Source: Streptacidiphilus sp. PB12-B1b (GTDB lineage Bacteria; Actinomycetota; Actinomycetes; Streptomycetales; Streptomycetaceae). Taken from it: a DNA stretch of 64,000 nucleotides. Below the pieces are notes generated by a model that did not search any database, was not told the DNA's origin, and saw nothing but the letters and a program-made list of their open reading frames with translations. Location: positions 4,712,001 to 4,776,000 of the forward strand of contig NZ_CP048405.1 of NCBI RefSeq assembly GCF_014084125.1, given 5' to 3'. Within the stretch, counting starts at the first letter, position 1, and each line of letters begins with the position of its first letter. Both the position numbers and the translations under genes were made by a program. Below are positions 47,721 to 56,946 of this stretch, piece by piece.

Positions 47721-50120
47721 TTGAGGTACCGCTCCATTGCAGCAGCCGCTGCGTTCGCGCTGCTCACCCCCGCGGTGGCCATCCTGGGCGCACCCATCGC
47801 CCAGGCTGCCGCGCAGCCCGGCACGGTGCAGCTGGCAGGCACCACCACCCCGGCCCTGGGCTACTCCCACCGGGTCGGCGCTCTCCCGGCGACACAGCGC
47901 CTGTCCGTGGCCGTCACGCTCAAGCTGCGCAACACCGCCCAGCTGTCCCACTTCGTCGCGGCGGCCAGCACGCCCGGCACCGCGGCCTACGGCCACTACC
48001 TGACGGCGGCCCAGTTCGCCGCGGGCTACGCCCCGACCCAGGCCGAGGTGGCCACCGTCGAGGCGTACCTCAAGAGCAAGGGCCTGAGCGTCACCGGAGT
48101 CAGCGGCAACCGCGAGTCCATCGACGTCAGCGGCACCGACGCGAAGATCCAGACCGCTTTCGGCACCACCGAGAGCACCTACCTGGACCCGAGCACCCGC
48201 CGCCAGTTCTACGCCAACGACCACGCGGTGGTGCTGCCGTCGGCCGTGGCCGGGCTGGTCGCCGCCGTCAGCGGTCTGGACGACCACACGGTGCGCACCC
48301 CCGAGCTCGTCCGCAAGGCGAACTCCACGCCCCACTCGTCGCCGTCCGGTGTCTCCCCCAGCCAGATCGACACCGCCTACCGGATCAACCAGACCGGTGA
48401 GAACGGCAGCGGCGAGACCGTGGCGCTGTGGGAGTTCGACGGCTACAAGTCCTCGGACCTGAGCACCTACAACTCGCAGTACGGCCTGTCCGGCCCGGCG
48501 GCGTCCACCGTCTCGGTGGACAGCGCCAACTACGACTCCAACCCCGGCCAGGGCGAGGGCGAGGTCGAGCTGGACAGCGAGGTCGTCCGCGCCGTGGCGC
48601 CGCAGGCGTCGCAGCTGGTCTACGAGGCCCCCAACTCGGACCAGGGCGAGATCGACATAGCCAACGCGATCGTCTCCGCCGACAAGGTCTCGGTCATCTC
48701 CATCTCCTGGGGCTCCTGCGAGCAGGACACCACCCCGTCGGTGATGACGGCCGTGAACAACACCTTCGAGCAGGCCGCCGCCGAGGGCATCAGCATCTAC
48801 AGCGCGGCCGGCGACAGCGGCTCGCGCGACTGCACCGGCAGCACCAGCGGCTCCGGCGTCAAGGCGGTCGACTTCCCTGGCAGCAGCGTCTACGACACCA
48901 GCGTCGGCGGCACCACGCTGACCACGGGCAGCGGCAACGCCTACTCCTCCGAGAGCGCCTGGAGCGACGGCGGCGGCGGCGTGTCCACGCTGTACACCCG
49001 CCCGAGCTGGCAGCCCGGCAGCGGCACCTACCGCACCGTGCCGGACGTCGCCTCCAACGCCGACCCGAACAGCGGCTACGCCATCTACACCGGCGGCTCC
49101 TGGCAGCAGATCGGCGGCACCAGCGCCGCCGCCCCGCTGTGGGCCGGCTTCACCTCGCTCTACAACGAGAAGGCCGCCGCCTCCGGCAAGGCCGCCCTCG
49201 GCTTCGCCGACCCGGCCGTCTACCAGGTGGGCGCAGGCAGCAGCTACACCTCGGTGATGCACGACGTCACCACCGGCGGCAACCAGGACTACAAGGCCGG
49301 CACCGGCTACGACGAGGCCACCGGCTGGGGCAGCCCGGTCGCCGACGGCCTGATCACCACCCTGCTCGGCACCGGCGGCACCACCGGCGGCAACACCGTC
49401 ACGGTGACCAACCCGGGCAGCGAGAGCGGCAAGGTCGGCACCGCCGCCTCGCTGCAGATCGCCGCGAGCGACTCGGCCTCCGGCCAGACCCTGGCGTACA
49501 GCGCCACCGGCCTGCCCGCCGGTCTGTCGATCAACGCCTCCACCGGCCTGATCTCCGGCACCCCCACCGCGGCCGGCACCTCCTCGGTGACCGTGACCGT
49601 CAAGGACGGCACTGGCGCCACCGGCAGCACCTCCTTCAGCTGGACCGTCACCGGCAGCAGCAGCTGCACCGCCGCCCAGCTGATCGGCAACCCCGGCTTC
49701 GAGACCGGCACCGCCACCCCGTGGACGGCCAGCTCCGGCGTCGTCAACAACGACACCAGCGACGAGCCCACCCACTCGGGCTCGTGGGACGCGTGGCTGG
49801 ACGGCTACGGCTCCAGCCACACCGACACGCTGTCGCAGACGGTCAGCGTCCCGGCCGGCTGCGGCGCGACGTTCAGCTTCTGGCTGCACGTCGACACGGA
49901 CAAGACCACCACCAAGGCGTCGGACAAGCTCACCGTCACGGCGAACTCCACCACCCTGGCCACCTACTCCAACCTGAACGCGGCCGACGGCTACGTCCAG
50001 GAGAGCTACAACCTGGCGTCCTTCGCGGGACAGACGGTGACCCTGAAGTTCAGCGGGGTCGAGGGCAGCGGCGCGCAGACCAGCTTCGTCATCGACGACA
50101 CGGCCCTGAACGTCTCCTGA
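47721..50120 (+). CDS. Secreted S53 (sedolisin/kumamolisin-like) protease with C-terminal binding domains
   Basis: 799 residues from a TTG seven bases after GAGGAGG. The signal peptide is [28 protein letters not shown]. An S53 propeptide follows ([23 protein letters not shown]...). The catalytic domain has Glu and Asp in [10 protein letters not shown], the oxyanion Asp in SAAGDSG and the nucleophile Ser in [12 protein letters not shown]. It ends in the calcium loop HDVTTGGN...[11 protein letters not shown] putative Ig-fold ([23 protein letters not shown]) and a jelly-roll domain ([15 protein letters not shown] ... [10 protein letters not shown]) follow. It is an acid-active secreted peptidase. 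A perfect terminator lies downstream. Confidence 0.9.
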   Translation: MRYRSIAAAAAFALLTPAVAILGAPIAQAAAQPGTVQLAGTTTPALGYSHRVGALPATQRLSVAVTLKLRNTAQLSHFVAAASTPGTAAYGHYLTAAQFAAGYAPTQAEVATVEAYLKSKGLSVTGVSGNRESIDVSGTDAKIQTAFGTTESTYLDPSTRRQFYANDHAVVLPSAVAGLVAAVSGLDDHTVRTPELVRKANSTPHSSPSGVSPSQIDTAYRINQTGENGSGETVALWEFDGYKSSDLSTYNSQYGLSGPAASTVSVDSANYDSNPGQGEGEVELDSEVVRAVAPQASQLVYEAPNSDQGEIDIANAIVSADKVSVISISWGSCEQDTTPSVMTAVNNTFEQAAAEGISIYSAAGDSGSRDCTGSTSGSGVKAVDFPGSSVYDTSVGGTTLTTGSGNAYSSESAWSDGGGGVSTLYTRPSWQPGSGTYRTVPDVASNADPNSGYAIYTGGSWQQIGGTSAAAPLWAGFTSLYNEKAAASGKAALGFADPAVYQVGAGSSYTSVMHDVTTGGNQDYKAGTGYDEATGWGSPVADGLITTLLGTGGTTGGNTVTVTNPGSESGKVGTAASLQIAASDSASGQTLAYSATGLPAGLSINASTGLISGTPTAAGTSSVTVTVKDGTGATGSTSFSWTVTGSSSCTAAQLIGNPGFETGTATPWTASSGVVNNDTSDEPTHSGSWDAWLDGYGSSHTDTLSQTVSVPAGCGATFSFWLHVDTDKTTTKASDKLTVTANSTTLATYSNLNAADGYVQESYNLASFAGQTVTLKFSGVEGSGAQTSFVIDDTALNVS

Positions 50121-50170
50121 CCCACGGTCGGCAGCACCCCTGAGACACCCCGCACCACCCGCACCACGCC

Positions 50171-50202
50171 CGGCCCCCGGCGGACTCGTCCGCCGGGGGC
50201 CG
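50171..50202. terminator. Terminator after the S53 protease
   Basis: A perfect 14-bp stem (arms 50171-50184 and 50189-50202) with a CTCG tetraloop, 51 bases after the stop codon. Confidence 0.88.
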
Positions 50203-50285
50203 TCGGCGTTCCCGGTCCGACCCCTTGTCCGGGGAGCTACTCATCGGTAATCCTTATTGACACTTACTCTCATACAAGGGGCGTC

Positions 50286-51170
50286 ATGGCTGCCGAGGTC
50301 TCCTTTCCGATCGACACACCGCACGGCCGACGCACCGTCTCGGCCGTCTACCACCGCGAGGGGAGCGGCAGTCCGCTGCTGCTGCTCCACGGCATCGGCC
50401 ACCACTGGCAGGCGTGGCAGCCAGTGCTTCCGGCCCTCGCCGAACGGCACGACGTCATCGCCGTCGATCTGCCCGGCTTCGGCGCCTCGCCCGCCCTGCC
50501 CGCCGGGGCCTCGTACCAGCTGGGCTCGGTGGTGCCGCTGCTGGGCCGGGTCTGCGCCGACCTCGGCATCGAGCGTCCGCACGTCGCGGGCAACTCCCTG
50601 GGCGGGCTGCTGGCGCTGGAGCTGGGACGCAGCGGCCTGGCCCGCTCGGTCACCGCGCTCTCCCCGGCCGGATTCTGGAAGCCCTGGGAGCGGCGCTACG
50701 CCTTCGCCGTGCTGCTGTCGATGCGGGCCGGTGCGCGCACCCTGCCGGTCGGCGTGGCCGAGCGGCTGGCGGACCGCCCGGGCGGCCGGGCGGTCCTGCT
50801 CGGCAGCATCTACGCCCGCCCCGGACGCCGCACCCGGGCCGAGGCCCTGGCGGAGACCGCCGCGCTGCGCTCGGCCACCGGCTTCGGGCCGACCCTGGCG
50901 GCCGGGCGCGATGTCCGCTTCACCGGCGACGTCCCCGACGTCCCGGTGACCATCGGCTGGGGCACCGGCGACCGGCTGCTGCTCCCCCGCCAGGCCGCCC
51001 GCACCCTGCTCGAGATCCCCCGGGCCCGACTGGTCCCCCTGCCCGGCTGCGGCCATGTGCCGATGAACGACGACCCGGGCCTGGTCGCCGACACCATCCT
51101 CACCACCTGCGCCGAGGCCGAGGCGGCCGAGACGCGCGCCCGGGCCGCCCGCACCCCGGCCCAGGGCTAG
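50286..51170 (+). CDS. Alpha/beta hydrolase
   Basis: 294 residues. The oxyanion motif is LLLLHGIGHHWQAW, the nucleophile elbow is VAGNSLGGLLALELG (Ser), the acid is in GTGDRLLLPRQA (Asp), and the His is in LPGCGHVPMNDDP. The triad is complete. The substrate could be an ester, an epoxide-like compound or a ring-cleavage product; the sequence does not decide. AAGGGG precedes the ATG. A lone TTGACA at 50257-50262 lies upstream, but no -10 fits it. It stands alone on this strand. Confidence 0.85.
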   Translation: MAAEVSFPIDTPHGRRTVSAVYHREGSGSPLLLLHGIGHHWQAWQPVLPALAERHDVIAVDLPGFGASPALPAGASYQLGSVVPLLGRVCADLGIERPHVAGNSLGGLLALELGRSGLARSVTALSPAGFWKPWERRYAFAVLLSMRAGARTLPVGVAERLADRPGGRAVLLGSIYARPGRRTRAEALAETAALRSATGFGPTLAAGRDVRFTGDVPDVPVTIGWGTGDRLLLPRQAARTLLEIPRARLVPLPGCGHVPMNDDPGLVADTILTTCAEAEAAETRARAARTPAQG

Positions 51171-51181
51171 AGAAGTCCGCG

Positions 51182-51628
51182 TCAGCCCGGCTGGGCGCCG
51201 AGCGGGGCGGCTACCGTGCGCCGGGCCAGCGTCCGGGCGCACCGGTCGCGGAGGGCGACGAGACCTCCGCCGGTCGCCGCGCCCGACCCGAGCCTGCGGG
51301 CAGGCGGGAGTTGACGCGCGGCGGCGGCGGCGCCGCCGGCCAGGGCCGCCGCCGCTCCGGCCTCCCACAGCGCCAGGCCGCGCCAACGGGGGGCGACCGC
51401 GGCCAGGGCCAGCATGCTGGCCGCGTGCAGCAGATCCACCTCGACGCCCAGGGCGAGCACCGCGCCGGTCGGCGCGGGCGCCGTCACCGCCGCCTGCACC
51501 AGCTGCCGGGCGCCGAGGACCTGGATCGTGCGCAGCGCCGTCGCATCCTTCGTCCGCCGGAACACCACCGGCGCGCAGGCGAGTTGCAGCAGGCCGTAGC
51601 CGGCGCGGGCCAGCGCCGGGCGGTTCAC
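51182..51628 (-). CDS. Small hydrophobic protein, unknown
   Basis: 148 residues, alanine-rich, with three or four hydrophobic stretches (LQLACAPVVF, VQAAVTAPAPTGAVLALGVEVDLLHAASMLALAAVA, LALWEAGAAAALAGGAAAAA). It resembles small actinomycete membrane proteins of unknown role. GTG start overlaps the stop of the upstream SDR gene (GTGA), so the two are co-translated. The SDR also ends in a hydrophobic helix, so they may meet at the membrane. Confidence 0.55.
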   Translation of the reverse strand: MNRPALARAGYGLLQLACAPVVFRRTKDATALRTIQVLGARQLVQAAVTAPAPTGAVLALGVEVDLLHAASMLALAAVAPRWRGLALWEAGAAAALAGGAAAAARQLPPARRLGSGAATGGGLVALRDRCARTLARRTVAAPLGAQPG

Positions 51629-52644
51629 CGCCGCGACCTCAGCGCGGCGGTGGCGGCGGCGAGGAGGCCCGCGGCGGCCACCGCCGCGATGGCGCCGTGG
51701 TGCTGGGAGGCCCAGAGCTGGGGGCTGCGGTGGGTGGCCCGGTCGTCGAAGCTGCCGTGGGCGGTGTAGTCGTGGCCGTCCTTGCCGTCGGCCGGCTCCC
51801 AGAGGTTGACCGGGTGGTCCTTGTCCTGGGGGCGGTCGTCCTGCTGGGAGGAGAAGCCGGTCCGCGCGAGGTAGCGGTCCAGCAGGCCGGGGGCGACCGC
51901 GTTGGCCATCAGCGTGCCCACGGTGCTGCCGCCGACCCAGTACTCGCGGCGCCCGGGGTGGTCGGCGGCGTAGACCACGCCCCGGGCGGCGACCTCGGGC
52001 TGGTAGATCGGCGGGACCGGCTGGGCGGGCTTGGGCAGGCGCGAGAGGACCCAGTCGAACTGCGGGGTGTTGACCGCGGGCATCTGCACCATGGTGGTGC
52101 GGACACCGCTCCGGTCGTGCAGCAGCTCGCAGCGCAGGGCCTCGTGGAAGCCCTGGATGGCGTGCTTGGAGCCGCAGTACGGGGTCTGCAGCGGGATGCC
52201 CCGGTAGGCCAGGGCGGAGCCGACCTGGACGATCGTCCCGGCGTCGCGCGGCTTCATGCGCTTCAGGGCCGCCATCGTGCCGTAGACGTAGCCGAGGTAG
52301 TTGACCTCGGTCACCCGCTTGTACTCGGCGGCGGTGATCTCGGTGAAGGGGGAGAACACCGAGGTGAAGGCGACATTGATCCAGACGTCGATCGGGCCGA
52401 GCTCCTCCTCGACGCGCTCGGCGGCGGCCTCCACCTGCTCGGGGTCGGCCACGTCGGTCGGCACGGCCAGTGCCCGGCCGCCGAGGCGCTCGACGTCGGC
52501 GACGGCGCCGGCCAGTCCCTCCTCGCCCCGGGCGAGCAGGGCGACCCTGGCGCCGCGGGCGGCGAAGGCCTGGGCGGTGGCGCGGCCGATGCCGCCGCTC
52601 GCCCCGGTGATCACGACGACCTGTTCGGACTTGGCTGCACTCAT
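51625..52644 (-). CDS. Short-chain dehydrogenase with C-terminal membrane helix
   Basis: 339 residues. The cofactor motif is VVITGASGGIGRATA, and the catalytic residues are in VQVGSALAYRGIPLQTPYCGSKHA (Ser, Tyr, Lys). The usual NNAG is changed to INVAFTSVFSPF, as in one SDR subgroup. A long C-terminal extension ends in a hydrophobic helix (IAAVAAAGLLAAATAAL) that could tether it to the membrane. AAGGAG precedes the ATG. It is coupled to the small hydrophobic protein gene. The substrate is unknown. Confidence 0.82.
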   Translation of the reverse strand: MSAAKSEQVVVITGASGGIGRATAQAFAARGARVALLARGEEGLAGAVADVERLGGRALAVPTDVADPEQVEAAAERVEEELGPIDVWINVAFTSVFSPFTEITAAEYKRVTEVNYLGYVYGTMAALKRMKPRDAGTIVQVGSALAYRGIPLQTPYCGSKHAIQGFHEALRCELLHDRSGVRTTMVQMPAVNTPQFDWVLSRLPKPAQPVPPIYQPEVAARGVVYAADHPGRREYWVGGSTVGTLMANAVAPGLLDRYLARTGFSSQQDDRPQDKDHPVNLWEPADGKDGHDYTAHGSFDDRATHRSPQLWASQHHGAIAAVAAAGLLAAATAALRSRR

Positions 52645-52690
52645 CGGATCTCCTTGGAACTGCGTTGAAGGAAGCGGATGTCGAGAACGG

Positions 52691-54466
52691 TCAGGGCCCG
52701 GGCCAGGGGGCGGTGAGGCGCTGGGCGGTCTCCAGCAGCAGGGCGTGCACGAACGCCTGGGGCAGGTTGCCGCGCAGTTGGCGCTGGGTGATGTCGTACT
52801 CCTCGGCGAACAGCCCGGGCGTCCCGCAGGCGGTGCGGTTGCGTTCGAACCAGCGGTTGGCCTCGACCTCGCGGCCCTGCTGGTGCAGGGCCAGGCTGGT
52901 CGTGAAGCCGCACAGCAGGAAGGCGCCCTCGGCCTGGTGCAGCGGGCGCTCGTCCTGGCGGAAGCGGTAGACGAAGCCGTCGCGCCCCAGCTCCTCCAGC
53001 ACCGCCGCGAGGGTGGCGCGGGTGCGCGGGTCCTCGGGCGGGACGGCGCCGCGGATCGCCGGGATCAGCAGGGACGCGTCCACCCGCGGGTCGCCCGGGG
53101 CCCGCTGCCAGCGGCCGGTGGGGTGCAGGCAGTCCTTGGCGGTGTCGGCCAGGATCCCGTCGGCCAGGGCGCTCCAGCGCGCGCCCTCGGCGGCCGGGGC
53201 GTGGGCGGAGATCGCCCGCAGACCGGCCACGCAGGCCAGCCGGGAGTGGGCCCAGCGCTGGTTGTCCAGCTCCCACAGACCGGCGTCGGGCTCCTGCCCG
53301 CGCGTGACGATGGCCTCGACGGTGGTCTCCACCGCCCGCCAGTGGTCGGCGTCCAGCCGGTCGTGGCCCCCGGCGGCGGCGAACAGGGACAGCGCCTCGC
53401 CCAGGGCGTCGAGCTGGAACTGGTCGTTGACCCAGTTCCCGACCTTGTCCGAGCCGCCGGGGTAGCCCGCCAGGTCCAGTCGGCGCTCGTCGGGGACGGC
53501 GCCGCCGGACACGGTGTACGCCGGTCTGAGGTTCGGCCCGTCCGCCAGGATGCGCTCGGCGACGAAGCCCACCGCGTTGTCCAGCAGCGGATGGGGGCCC
53601 ACCGCGGCGACGGCCTGGCCGGTGTAGCACTGGTCCCGGATCCAGGCGTAGCGGTAGTCGTAGTTGCGGTTCTGTTCGGCCCGTTCCGGCAGGCTGGTGG
53701 TGGCGCCGGCGACCATGCCGCCGCCCTGGCTGGTCATGCCGCGCATGACGGTGTAGGCGTGCCGGGAGTCGCGGTCGGCGATGGTCCCGGTGATCACCGG
53801 CACGGCGCGCCGCCAGGCCTGCTCGGTCGCCGCCCAGCAGGCGTCCGGGTCCGGGGGCCGTTCCGGCAGCCGCTCCTCGGAGATCTCCAGGACCAGGTCG
53901 TGGTGGTGGCCGTCGGGGACGGTGACGACCGTCTCCAGGCCGCCTTCGGCGCGTTCGGTCGCGTCGGGCGCGCCGGTCCAGCGCAGGTACAGCGGTCCGC
54001 AGCGGGCCGTCCATACCCCGTCGTCGCTGCGGCGCAGCCGGCTCAGCTTGAAGCGGCCGAAGCCGGCCCGCGGATCCAGCACCACCCGCACCCGGGTCTC
54101 CTCACCACCGGCCAGGACCCGGCGCAGGATGCGGGTGACCGACGGGTCGCCGGGAAAGGCGAGGGCGTCATGGCACTCCACCAGCTGGGTGGTGGTGGTC
54201 CAGCGGTTGCGCCAGATCAGTGAACCCTCCTCGTAGGAGCCGCCCCAGACGAACGGCTCCTGGGCGGGGGTCACGGCGTACAGGCCCTCGCCGCCGATCA
54301 GGGTGGAGAGCACCGCGTCCGAATCCCAGCGCGGTGCGCACATCCACGCGATGTCGCCGCGCGGCCCGATCAGCGCGCCCCGTTCCCCGTCCGCGACCAG
54401 GGCGTAGTCCCGCAGGACGTGCAGCGGGAAGCGGGCCGTCTCCGCGGCGAGTGTGCTGTCTGCCAT
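52691..54466 (-). CDS. Glycoside hydrolase family 15 protein (trehalase/glucoamylase-like)
   Basis: 591 residues from ATG at 54466. The N-terminal beta domain is ALIGPRGDIAWMCAPRWDSDAVLSTLIGG...GSYEEGSLIWRNRW. The catalytic alpha/alpha barrel includes QNRNYDYRYAWIRDQCYT, YPGGSDKVGNWVNDQFQLDALGE and GLWELDNQRWAHSRLACVAGL. It ends FAEEYDITQRQLRGNLPQAFVHALLL. Actinomycete relatives are often trehalases. GGAGG lies somewhat far upstream of the ATG; a GTG 18 codons earlier is possible. It diverges from a FAD oxidoreductase gene. Confidence 0.85.
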   Translation of the reverse strand: MADSTLAAETARFPLHVLRDYALVADGERGALIGPRGDIAWMCAPRWDSDAVLSTLIGGEGLYAVTPAQEPFVWGGSYEEGSLIWRNRWTTTTQLVECHDALAFPGDPSVTRILRRVLAGGEETRVRVVLDPRAGFGRFKLSRLRRSDDGVWTARCGPLYLRWTGAPDATERAEGGLETVVTVPDGHHHDLVLEISEERLPERPPDPDACWAATEQAWRRAVPVITGTIADRDSRHAYTVMRGMTSQGGGMVAGATTSLPERAEQNRNYDYRYAWIRDQCYTGQAVAAVGPHPLLDNAVGFVAERILADGPNLRPAYTVSGGAVPDERRLDLAGYPGGSDKVGNWVNDQFQLDALGEALSLFAAAGGHDRLDADHWRAVETTVEAIVTRGQEPDAGLWELDNQRWAHSRLACVAGLRAISAHAPAAEGARWSALADGILADTAKDCLHPTGRWQRAPGDPRVDASLLIPAIRGAVPPEDPRTRATLAAVLEELGRDGFVYRFRQDERPLHQAEGAFLLCGFTTSLALHQQGREVEANRWFERNRTACGTPGLFAEEYDITQRQLRGNLPQAFVHALLLETAQRLTAPWPGP

Positions 54467-54705
54467 CGAACTGTCCGATCCTCCACCACGCCCGGTTGCC
54501 GCGTCCCGGCTCCGGGACACCCTGCCTATCGGCTACCCCGGGGACGGACGATCACCCCGCCGCGGGGTGAGGGCCCGCAGGTCCGCGCTGTCGGCCGCGC
54601 CGTTTCCGGGCTCCGGGCCATTGATCCATTAATGTGTCGATTCGGGGTAGGCGGCTCCGCACTGCTCCGACCGCAGTGGCGGGGCACCATGAGGCGAGGA
54701 TTTCC

Positions 54706-56337
54706 ATGCCGGATGCGATCGTCATCGGTTCGGGCCCGAACGGCCTGGTGGCCGCCAACGTACTGGCCGACGCGGGCTGGCAGGTCCTGGTCCTGGAGGC
54801 CCAGCCGGAACCGGGCGGCGCCGTGCGCAGCGACCGGGGCGCCGACCCGGAGTTCGTCAGCGACGTCTTCTCCGCGTTCTACCCCCTGGCCGTGGCCTCA
54901 CCGGTGATCAGCGCCCTGGAGCTGGAGCGGTTCGGCCTGCGCTGGAGCCACGCCCCCACGGTGATGGCCCACCCGCTGCCGGACGGGCGCTGCGCCACGC
55001 TGCACCGCAGCGCCGAAGCCACCATGGCCGACCTGGAGAGCACCTTCGGCGCCCAGGACGCCCTGGCCTGGGGACGGCTGTCGGGGCTGTGGGAGCACCT
55101 GGAGCCGCACCTGGTCCAGTCCCTGTTCACGCCGTTCCCCCCGGTGAAGTCCGGGCTGGCGCTGGCGGCCAGGCTGCGCGCGGCCGGCGGGCTGCGGGCG
55201 GCCCGGTTCATGACGCTGCCGGTGCGCCGGCTGGCCCAGGAGGAGTTCACCCAGCCCGGCGCCGGGCTGCTGCTGGCGGGCTGCGCGCTGCACGCGGACC
55301 TGCTGCCGGAGTCGGCGGGCAGTTCGGCGTTCGGATGGCTGATGGCCATGCTCGGGCAGCAGGTCGGCTGGCCGGTGCCGGTGGGCGGGGCCGGCCGGCT
55401 CACCGACGCGCTCGTCCGCCGGCTGGAGTCGCTGGGCGGGACGGTGCAGTGCGGCGCCCGGGTGGCGGAGGTCGTCGTCCGGGGCGGCAAGGCCCTCGGG
55501 GTGCGCACCGCCGACGGCCAGGCGCACCGCGCCACCCGGGCCGTCCTGGCCGACGTGCCCGCCACCAGCCTCTACGGCTCCCTGGTCGGCTGGGACGACC
55601 TGCCCGCCCAGGTGCGGGCCGACATGCACCGCTTCCAGTGGGACTTCTCCACCTTCAAGGTCGACTGGGCCCTGGACGGCGCCATCCCCTGGACCTCCCC
55701 GGCGGCGGCCGGCGCCGGCACGGTGCACCTGGGCGCGGACATGGACGAGCTGAGCGACTACGCGCTGCAGGTCTCCACCGGGCGCCTGCCCCGGCGGCCG
55801 TTCACCCTGCTCGGGCAGATGACCACCGCCGACCCCAGCCGCTCCCCGGCCGGTACCGAGTCGGCCTGGGCCTACACCCACGTACCCCAGCACATCACCG
55901 GCGACCTGGGCGGGGACGGCATCACCGGACGCTGGGACGCCCGCGAGGCGGAGGCCATGGCCGACCGCGTCGAGGAGCAGGTCGAGCGCTTCGCCCCGGG
56001 CTTCCGCGGCCTCGTCCGCAGCCGGCGCATCCTGACCCCGCCGCTGTTCCAGTCCCTGGACGAGAGCCTGGTCGGCGGAGCCCTCAACGGCGGCACCACC
56101 GCCGTCCACCAACAGCTGGTCTTCCGGCCCGTCCCCGGCACCGGCCGCCCCGAGACGCCGATCCCGCGCCTCTACCTCGCCTCGGCCTCGGCCCACCCCG
56201 GCGGCGGCGTGCACGGGGCCTGCGGGGCCAACGCGGCCCGCGCCGCGCTGCGCGCCCACTCCCGCGCCGCCGCCCGCGTCCTGTCCCCGGGCCTGGCAGC
56301 CGCCCAGCGCCTGCTGTCCGGCCCCGCACCCCAGTAG
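54706..56337 (+). CDS. FAD-dependent oxidoreductase, phytoene desaturase/PYROXD2-like
   Basis: 543 residues. The N-terminal dinucleotide motif is AIVIGSGPNGLVAANVLADAGWQVLVLEAQPEPGGAVRS; the middle has GWPVPVGGAGRLTDALVRRLESLGG. The C-terminal FAD contact is LYLASASAHPGGGVHGACGANAARAAL. This is the amino-oxidase/carotenoid-desaturase superfamily, PYROXD2 branch, of unclear substrate. ATG at 54706 is preferred over an in-frame start at 54634, which lacks a ribosome site. The SRPBCC gene follows after ten bases and may handle the same ligand. Confidence 0.82.
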   Translation: MPDAIVIGSGPNGLVAANVLADAGWQVLVLEAQPEPGGAVRSDRGADPEFVSDVFSAFYPLAVASPVISALELERFGLRWSHAPTVMAHPLPDGRCATLHRSAEATMADLESTFGAQDALAWGRLSGLWEHLEPHLVQSLFTPFPPVKSGLALAARLRAAGGLRAARFMTLPVRRLAQEEFTQPGAGLLLAGCALHADLLPESAGSSAFGWLMAMLGQQVGWPVPVGGAGRLTDALVRRLESLGGTVQCGARVAEVVVRGGKALGVRTADGQAHRATRAVLADVPATSLYGSLVGWDDLPAQVRADMHRFQWDFSTFKVDWALDGAIPWTSPAAAGAGTVHLGADMDELSDYALQVSTGRLPRRPFTLLGQMTTADPSRSPAGTESAWAYTHVPQHITGDLGGDGITGRWDAREAEAMADRVEEQVERFAPGFRGLVRSRRILTPPLFQSLDESLVGGALNGGTTAVHQQLVFRPVPGTGRPETPIPRLYLASASAHPGGGVHGACGANAARAALRAHSRAAARVLSPGLAAAQRLLSGPAPQ

Positions 56338-56347
56338 AGGAGTTCCC

Positions 56348-56833
56348 GTGGCCAAGCGCCAACAGCTGATCACCTGCCCGCCGGACCAGGTCTGGGCGGT
56401 GCTGGCCGACGCCACCGGCTACGCCCGGTGGGTCGTGGGCACCCAGGACATCCTGCACGCCGACGCCGCCTGGCCCGCCGTCGGCGCCGAACTGCGGTTC
56501 CGCGTCGGCCTCGGCCCGGTCCACTTCACCGACTCCTGCGTGGTCCGGATCTGCGAGCCCGGGCACCGCCTCGAACTGGAGGCCAAGGCGGAGCCGTTCG
56601 GCACCGCCCGCATCGCCATCGAACTCATCCCCTGGGGCCGGAACACCCTGGTCCTGCTGGACGAGCACCCGCTCCTCGGCCCCGGGGCCCGGCTGCAGGG
56701 ACCGCCCAGCGAACTCCTGCTGCACCTGCGCAACCGCCGGATGCTCGGCAACCTCGCCCGCACCGCCCTCGACGCCCACCGGCGCTCCCCGACGAAGGCC
56801 AAGGCGACGGCGACGGCCCGGCCAGCGGACTGA
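56348..56833 (+). CDS. SRPBCC (START-like) family protein
   Basis: 161 residues. It has the SRPBCC pattern: ITCPPDQVWAVLADATGYARWVVGTQDI, then beta strands LRFRVGLGPVHFTDSCVVRI and RLELEAKAEPFGTARIAIELIPWG, and a C-terminal helix LLLHLRNRRMLGNLARTALDA. The fold binds hydrophobic ligands in a deep pocket. GTG start after GAGGAG. It is in an operon with the PYROXD2-like oxidase. No catalytic residues can be picked out. Confidence 0.82.
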   Translation: MAKRQQLITCPPDQVWAVLADATGYARWVVGTQDILHADAAWPAVGAELRFRVGLGPVHFTDSCVVRICEPGHRLELEAKAEPFGTARIAIELIPWGRNTLVLLDEHPLLGPGARLQGPPSELLLHLRNRRMLGNLARTALDAHRRSPTKAKATATARPAD

Positions 56834-56946
56834 CGCCCGGGCACGGACGCGCCGTGGGCGGGGGGCGGCCGTATCGTGGAAGGCGGACGGCGGCGACGGG
56901 CGGGGGCGCCGCGCCGGGACACGCCTTCTGCTGGTTGGAGCCCGCC

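Noticed and set aside
50257-50262. TTGACA as promoter of the alpha/beta hydrolase
   Set aside because: No acceptable -10 occurs at 15-19 bases, and the start codon is too close. The match is probably chance.
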